Shown piece by piece: positions 59,401 to 64,000 of a stretch of 64,000 bases of DNA. Both the position numbers and the translations under genes were made by a program. Under the pieces are notes generated by a model. That model had not been told where the DNA came from and did no database searches. It worked only from the letters and a program-made list of their open reading frames with translations. The stretch lies in the NCBI GenBank assembly GCA_902729315.2, contig LR746277.1, positions 997,001 to 1,061,000 on the forward strand, written 5' to 3'. The DNA comes from Spirodela intermedia (taxonomy: Eukaryota; Streptophyta; Magnoliopsida; Alismatales; Araceae). Every line of letters begins with the position of its first letter. Position 1 is the first letter of the stretch.

Positions 59401-60517
59401 AAGTTTTTTAAAGAAAAAAGAAAATGGATCAACAGTTTCTTCATGGAAATATGCCTTATTTAGTGGGTTTTATGGTCTGATTAGGAGGTCAACGCCAATA
59501 AAGGAAATCTTAGTCTTCTTCTGCTTGAAGATTTTACGGTCCAATCGTGGAAATATACTGCCAATGCCCAGCTGTTTCACTCAACTATGCCAACTTTGTG
59601 TGCGTTACCCCTGGAGAATGGCGGCAGCCTGATTCATATTCCAGCCCCCTGTTGCCTTCATATTTGATCTTTTGGCGTTTAAAACAAAATAAAAAACACA
59701 TTTATTTATTCTCGAAAAAGATAAAATTTATTACTATAAAGGGTGATAAAAAAAATAAAATATTAAATAAATCAGGAAAGCCTTTTTTTTCAGTAAGCAG
59801 CTCAGAATAAATATATGTATTACCCTCTGAAGGGGTCTTTGACTCCCAAATCATGAGAAAGCTAGTTTCATGAGAAATCTGCCCATTCTTGCTGTTTTCT
59901 CCTGGAAGACAGATGGTCGTGTGGGTCAAATGATCATGGGCTTTTTGATTCTGAGATTCAGGTTTTCCGAGAAAAAAAAAACCAATAAACGCTCCCTCAA
60001 GCCTCTCCATTTTCTTTCTGGCTTGGAAATGAAGTATTGGAACTTTATAATTAATGTTTTTATTTTTAAATATTTTGTATGTATAATGTGATAATTTGCG
60101 AGTTCTCGTTCGAATTAATCTGCATGCATATTTGAAATCAGGTATTATATTAATTTATTTTATTTATTACCTCTACAAATTAATAACACTTGTAATACGT
60201 TTAGTATCATTACTGGGGTTAATCCCGACGGTTCTTGTGTGCTAACTTGGGCAACTCTCCTGCTGGATTTGTGGTGTTTCCGGCTACTAAATAAGGCATA
60301 TTTCCTGTAATCGTTTTCTCCTCTCTGTCTTTCTCTCTCTAGATTTTTTCTTAATTCTTACTTCTCTCTAAGTCAATAACCGTTTGCTGTCCATTTTTTA
60401 GGGCGTTATGCTCCTTTCCTGTATTATGGCGTTCTTCTTGAATTACTGCATATTTTTGAACACTACATTAAACTCCGCCCTTACTCAGACCATGTGCGGC
60501 AACCTCAAGGTTTTTCA

Positions 60518-60568
<51 letters not shown>

Positions 60569-60666
60569 GATATGTTCCTCATCATATCTTCTGGGGCTGC
60601 AGGATCTTCTGACTGTTGGTCTGGGATGGATGATATTTGGCGGCCTGCCCTTTGACATGGTGAGGA

Positions 60667-60707
<41 letters not shown>

Positions 60708-60894
60708 ACCTTCTCTCTCTATCTGGCGTTAAATATGTCACAGTCTTTCAATGATGAAAAATCTAGTTACATGGGGTCTTCTTATTGTGTTCACTCTCCT
60801 CTGTGGTTTCTCTCTCTAGCTCAACGTGGTGGGGCAGTGTCTCGGCTTCCTCGGTTCTGGCTTGTATGCCTACTCCAAACTCAAGGGCAGGTAG
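53444..60894 (+). CDS. UGNT1: Nucleotide-sugar transporter, UDP-GlcNAc transporter UGNT1-like
   Basis: Ten exons join in phase to 342 residues: 53444–53582, 55957–56033, 57183–57347, 57429–57562, 58375–58505, 58629–58673, 58791–58888, 60402–60509, 60603–60659 and 60820–60894. The product is a hydrophobic, roughly ten-helix member of the drug/metabolite transporter superfamily (NST/TPT group) and should exchange nucleotide sugars in the Golgi or ER. Signature segments are VMFNKAALSSYSFPCANVITL, GVNVPMYTTLRRTTV, LIVFGAFLAGARD, SYDSYGYAIVLVSN, GLMWCNG, LNYCIFLNTTLNSALTQTMCGNLKD and VGLGWMIFGGLPFD. The C-terminus GLYAYSKLKGR is typical. Substrate assignment to UDP-GlcNAc rests on resemblance to plant UGNT1 and is less certain than the family. 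The frame is open upstream to 52964, but that stretch is CT-rich leader, so the start at MAAVPKYTLLPL is preferred. The exon 5 acceptor at 58374 was chosen because nearer AGs break the frame. Confidence 0.88.
59111..59578. repeat. 232-bp direct tandem duplication in UGNT1-like intron 7
   Basis: The block starting TTCTACCTGCTTCTATTCTT at 59111 recurs at 59343. It contains AAAGAAAAAAGAAAATGG, ATATGCCTTATTTAGTGG and GAAGATTTTACGG. The two copies differ only at scattered positions and small indels, so the duplication appears recent. Confidence 0.9.
60523..60702. repeat. (CT)n tracts filling introns 8 and 9 of the UGNT1-like gene
   Basis: Intron 8 (60510–60602) contains CT repeats at about 60523–60569, and intron 9 (60660–60819) opens with CT repeats at about 60668–60702, only a few bases after its GTGAGG donor. 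Exon 9 (57 bp) is sandwiched between the two tracts. Confidence 0.9.
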
Positions 60895-61026
60895 TCTAGA
60901 AGGAGTTTGAACTGAAAAATTTAAGCCCAGGTGATTGGAACGGCCCTGCTCATGGCGGATTTGATGGGAACAGGATCTGATGCAGACTGTCGCCCAACCT
61001 TCTGCATCAGAAACGGAAGCTGGGAG

Positions 61027-61068
<42 letters not shown>

Positions 61069-62495
61069 ATATGTCTATTAAAATAGCTGTCCTGCGTTTG
61101 TTAAATGAAGAAGGGAGAGATGAAAGGAAGGCTAGTAGTGGGAGCTCATAAAGTTGTCTTTTTTAGTCGGAGCCCACAAAATGACGTTGCCTCTCTCTCT
61201 CCCCCCCCTCTCTCGTATTTGTTCATGTCCAAGCTTGGCAAGGTCAAATCTCAGCCATCTCTCTCTCTCTCTCTATCGATATCTTAGCTGCCCATCTATC
61301 TCTCCCTCTCCCCCACCCTCTCTCTCTCTCTAAATATGTATATATATATTTTGATTTATATATTCATGATACTCCCATATGAGAGCCGAGGCCTGGCCCA
61401 TCTTCAGATCTTCGAAGCTCTCATAAGACCAAACTGGTTAAAGTAATATCAACTATATTTCTGTGATTAAAATAATATATATTTGCCTTTATGAGAGCCT
61501 TGATAAATTATATAATGTCTTTATAAGATATGTTGGCCAAGGGGGATGGGCCTGGGCCTGAAGGCTCATAAAACGTGAATCGGGCCTGGCCCATCGCCAG
61601 TTAATTAATTAGTAAAAGTATACTTTTTGTAATATTATATTATATTATATTATATTATATATATAAATCATTTCCATGATTAAAATAATAAATATGCCAT
61701 TTGTATATAATAATATCTTCATCATAAAAGTTGGCCAATGGAGATGGGCCTGGGCCTAGGGCTCATAAGACGCGAAGCGGGCTCAGCCCGTTGCCGGCTA
61801 ATTTGGTAAAAGTTGACATTTATATAAATATAAATCCAAAATTATAATTTTCTTACAATTTTGAATTAATTTCAGGTGGTTTCACGGGGGTGTTGACTGC
61901 CACATCAAGAGATACCCTCCCAAGTTGAAGAGATCTCTTTGTTGACTACCGGAGGTCTATTCCACGGTACCAAAAAAGTCAACGAAGAGATAGACCTTGG
62001 ATTCATGACGAAAGAGAGAGAAAGTGGGCCCCACCGTGGCCGTGGTGCTCGTAGTGGGTTGGTTGTTTTACGGCGGCTATTTATCCCTGTCAACGTGGGC
62101 TCGGGCTTCGCAAGAGTCCGAGCCCTGGGGCTGTCGGACTTCACTGAACCCGGGCCCGCCCGGCCAGTTTGCGCCTCTCTCTTTCTCTCTCCCTCTCTCT
62201 ATCTAACACTCACACACCAATCGTTTCTCTCTCCTCCGTATGCGCCCACGCTTCCTTTTCCTGTCCAATGGTTTTTAAAACCCTCCTCTCTCTCCCTATC
62301 CTTTCTCTCTCTCCTCTCTATTTCTCTCTCTTTATCCCTCTCTCTCTCTAGGGGCGCCGCGGCTTCCGGACGACTTCAAACCCACGCTATCCAGCTGCCA
62401 GCACGCGATAAGCACTGTAACGGATGGGATCGTTATCTGATAAGAGAACTTACTTATATCCAGTACTTATATCTACTGTAGTCGCCTTATCGGAG

Positions 62496-62532
<37 letters not shown>

Positions 62533-63005
62533 CGTCCTCTTGTCTCTGAAGCGTATTTAAGATGGGGAAAAGGGGGAAGCAAGAAAGGAAACAGCAGGAG
62601 AGAGAGGGCGTTCACCACCCGTTCACTGCCCGCGCAATTCTCCCCTCTCTCTCTCTCTCTCTCTCTATCTCTATCTCTGACTCATCTGGAGCTTTTCTCT
62701 CTCTCTCTCTAAAAGGCCAAACCCTCTCTGTCCCCCGACAGCTGCATCGATCGATCCATCTGGGGGGGGGAGGGGGGACGATTCTAGATCTCTGGCTTCG
62801 CGGCGGCGGTGGGGCGGGTTTGCTGACCGGTCTCCGGCGCTTCAGGGAGTTCTTGGGGCGGCCGAGGCGGCGGCGGTGGACGAGGAGGGCGAGTGAGTGA
62901 TTCTCCTGGCCGCGGCGCCTTGATCTGTTCTTAGAGGGGTCGGAGGTTTCTTTCTGTGTGAAGTTGGCCAGCTAGGCAGGTGGACGACGGCAGGAAGTCG
63001 TCGCC
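60895..63005. other. Spacer between UGNT1-like and TPL genes
   Basis: The 3' flank of the transporter carries (CT)n at about 61030–61066 and 61258–61275. An imperfect repeat follows (61380–61800). Next comes a CT-rich, then G-rich, leader for the TPL gene (62160–63005), with (CT)n at about 62497–62528 and 62644–62668. No coding gene was recognised. Open frames at 61939–62481 and 62562–62900 are low-complexity. Confidence 0.6.
61380..61800. repeat. Two to three copies of a roughly 200-bp repeat with GGGCCTGGGCC cores
   Basis: TTGGCCAA followed by GATGGGCCTGGGCCT and GGCTCATAA occurs at 61532 and 61731 (period 199 bp). A partial, more diverged copy starts near 61380 (GGCCTGGCCCATC). AT-rich linkers with GTGATTAAAATAATA and CATGATTAAAATAATA are shared too. 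Confidence 0.7.
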
Positions 63006-63933
63006 ATGTCTAACCTGAGTAGGGAGCTCGTCTTCCTCATACTGCAGTTCCTGGATGAGGAGAAATTTAAGGAGACCGTCCACAAGTTAGCCTCTCCTCC
63101 ATTGCTTGTCCTTTTCCTACTTTCTTACTTTGGCGAGGATTTGCCGTACAGCGAAGAACATTTGCGTGAGATGAACTGTAGCCGTTTGTTCTCTTTCTGC
63201 CTTAATGGGTCTGTTTTGTGTTTTGTATGGGGTTCTGGGGATGAATTGGAAAAGACTGGAGCAAGAGTCGGGGTTCTTCTTCAACACGAAGTACTTTGAG
63301 GACTTGGTTTTGGCTGGGGAGTGGGAGGAGGTGGAAAAATACCTATCCGGCTTCACTAAGGTCGATGACAATCGCTACTCCATGAAGATCTTCTTTGAGA
63401 TCCGGAAGCAGAACTATCTTGAGGCCCTTGACAAGTACGTTGCAGTCTTTCCTTATCCTCTGTACATCTTGTTTCCGTTCCTTATTCGTTTGTCTGAGCG
63501 GTTTTTTGGATGTGTTTGGGTTTCGTGTTGAAACGTAATGGCAGGCACGACCGGACGAAGGCTGTGGAGATATTGGTAAAGGACTTAAAGGTTTTTTCTG
63601 CTTTCAATGAGGATCTCTTCAAGGAGATTACACAACTTCTCACTCTTGAGAACTTCAGGTATTGCTGACGACAAAAGCTTTTCGTCGCACTCTGGTCACT
63701 ATGGGAATCCTCTTTTTGCTGTCGGCTACCATTCGCTTTGATGGTTTGGTCTGTTCAATGCTGCGAATTTCCAGGGAGAACGAACAGCTCTCTAAGTATG
63801 CAGACACAAAGTCCGCTAGGAGTATAATGCTCACTGAGCTCAAGAAGCTGATTGAAGCAAATCCGCTCTTCCGAGACAAGCTGCAATTTCCATCTTTCAA
63901 AAACTCGAGGCTGAGGACCCTTATTAACCAGAG
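63006..63933 (+). CDS. TPL: TOPLESS/TPR transcriptional co-repressor, N-terminal part (runs off window)
   Basis: Four exons are visible, 63006–63085, 63255–63434, 63545–63658 and 63775–63933, all with phase-2 junctions. They give about 177 residues before the right edge. The sequence is the highly conserved TPL N-terminus. The LisH motif is MSNLSRELVFLILQFLDEEKFKETVHKLEQESGFFFN and CTLH is EWEEVEKYLSGFTKVDDNRYSMKIFFEIRKQNYLEALDK. The third helix block is AVEILVKDLKVFSAFNEDLFKEITQLLTLENFRENEQLSKY, followed by KKLIEANPLFRDKLQFP and SRLRTLIN. This region binds EAR motifs and forms tetramers. The WD40 half, proline-rich middle and 3' end lie outside the window. Full-length family members have about 1,100–1,150 residues. 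Exon 2's acceptor (GGAAAAG, ending 63254) has a weak pyrimidine tract but is the only one that preserves the frame. Confidence 0.95.
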
Positions 63934-64000
63934 GTGAATATCATCTCTCTGGCTTCTGTGATTTGTCTTCATCAGCTGGTCATTCTTGTATTGATGTCTG

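Noticed and set aside
61939-62481. 180-residue plus-strand frame before TPL
   Set aside because: Composition follows CT repeats and there is no conserved motif; more likely promoter and leader sequence.

Overview
This window is nuclear DNA from a flowering plant. Every protein-coding gene I could reconstruct is a multi-exon, plant-type gene with GT–AG introns. The introns and spacers are AT-rich and full of (CT/GA)n microsatellites, and one decayed Ty3/Gypsy retrotransposon lies between genes. GC-rich, alanine/serine/glycine-rich first exons hint at a monocot or an early-diverging angiosperm, but I cannot name the species.

Eight protein-coding genes were rebuilt exon by exon, using splice consensus, reading-phase continuity and remembered family sequence. 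From left to right: (1) + 1304–6289, a PTI1-like receptor-like cytoplasmic kinase; (2) + 10451–16155, a BRAP2-type RING/UBP-zinc-finger E3 ligase (BRIZ family); (3) – 24129–18085, GPI mannosyltransferase 3 (PIG-B/APTG1); (4) + 26586–33996, V-ATPase subunit H; (5) – 42541–36659, a small nucleolar protein resembling NOL7; (6) – 50070–44866, plastid riboflavin enzyme RIBA (DHBP synthase plus GTP cyclohydrolase II); (7) + 53444–60894, a nucleotide-sugar transporter resembling UDP-GlcNAc transporter UGNT1; (8) + 63006 to beyond the right edge, the N-terminus of a TOPLESS/TPR co-repressor. They are unrelated housekeeping, signalling and transport genes. I see no operon-like or cluster logic.

The spacers hold a stop-ridden Ty3/Gypsy pol copy (about 7440–9550, minus strand) and many local tandem duplications with periods of about 65–260 bp. 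The clearest are a seven-unit array of about 204–257 bp between the NOL7-like and RIBA genes (42888–44440), a 130-bp array downstream of VHA-H (34230–34810), and a threefold duplication that copies the last codons and 3′ UTR of the NOL7-like gene (36137–36700).

The observations most worth checking are the VHA-H exon 4 donor, which reads AG|TTAAGT where AG|GTAAGT is expected (29415/29416), and the partly coding tandem triplication at the 3′ end of the NOL7-like gene. I found no CRISPR array, phage, rRNA or convincing tRNA gene. I found no convincing new multi-gene system; the novelty here is in splice-site and repeat structure.
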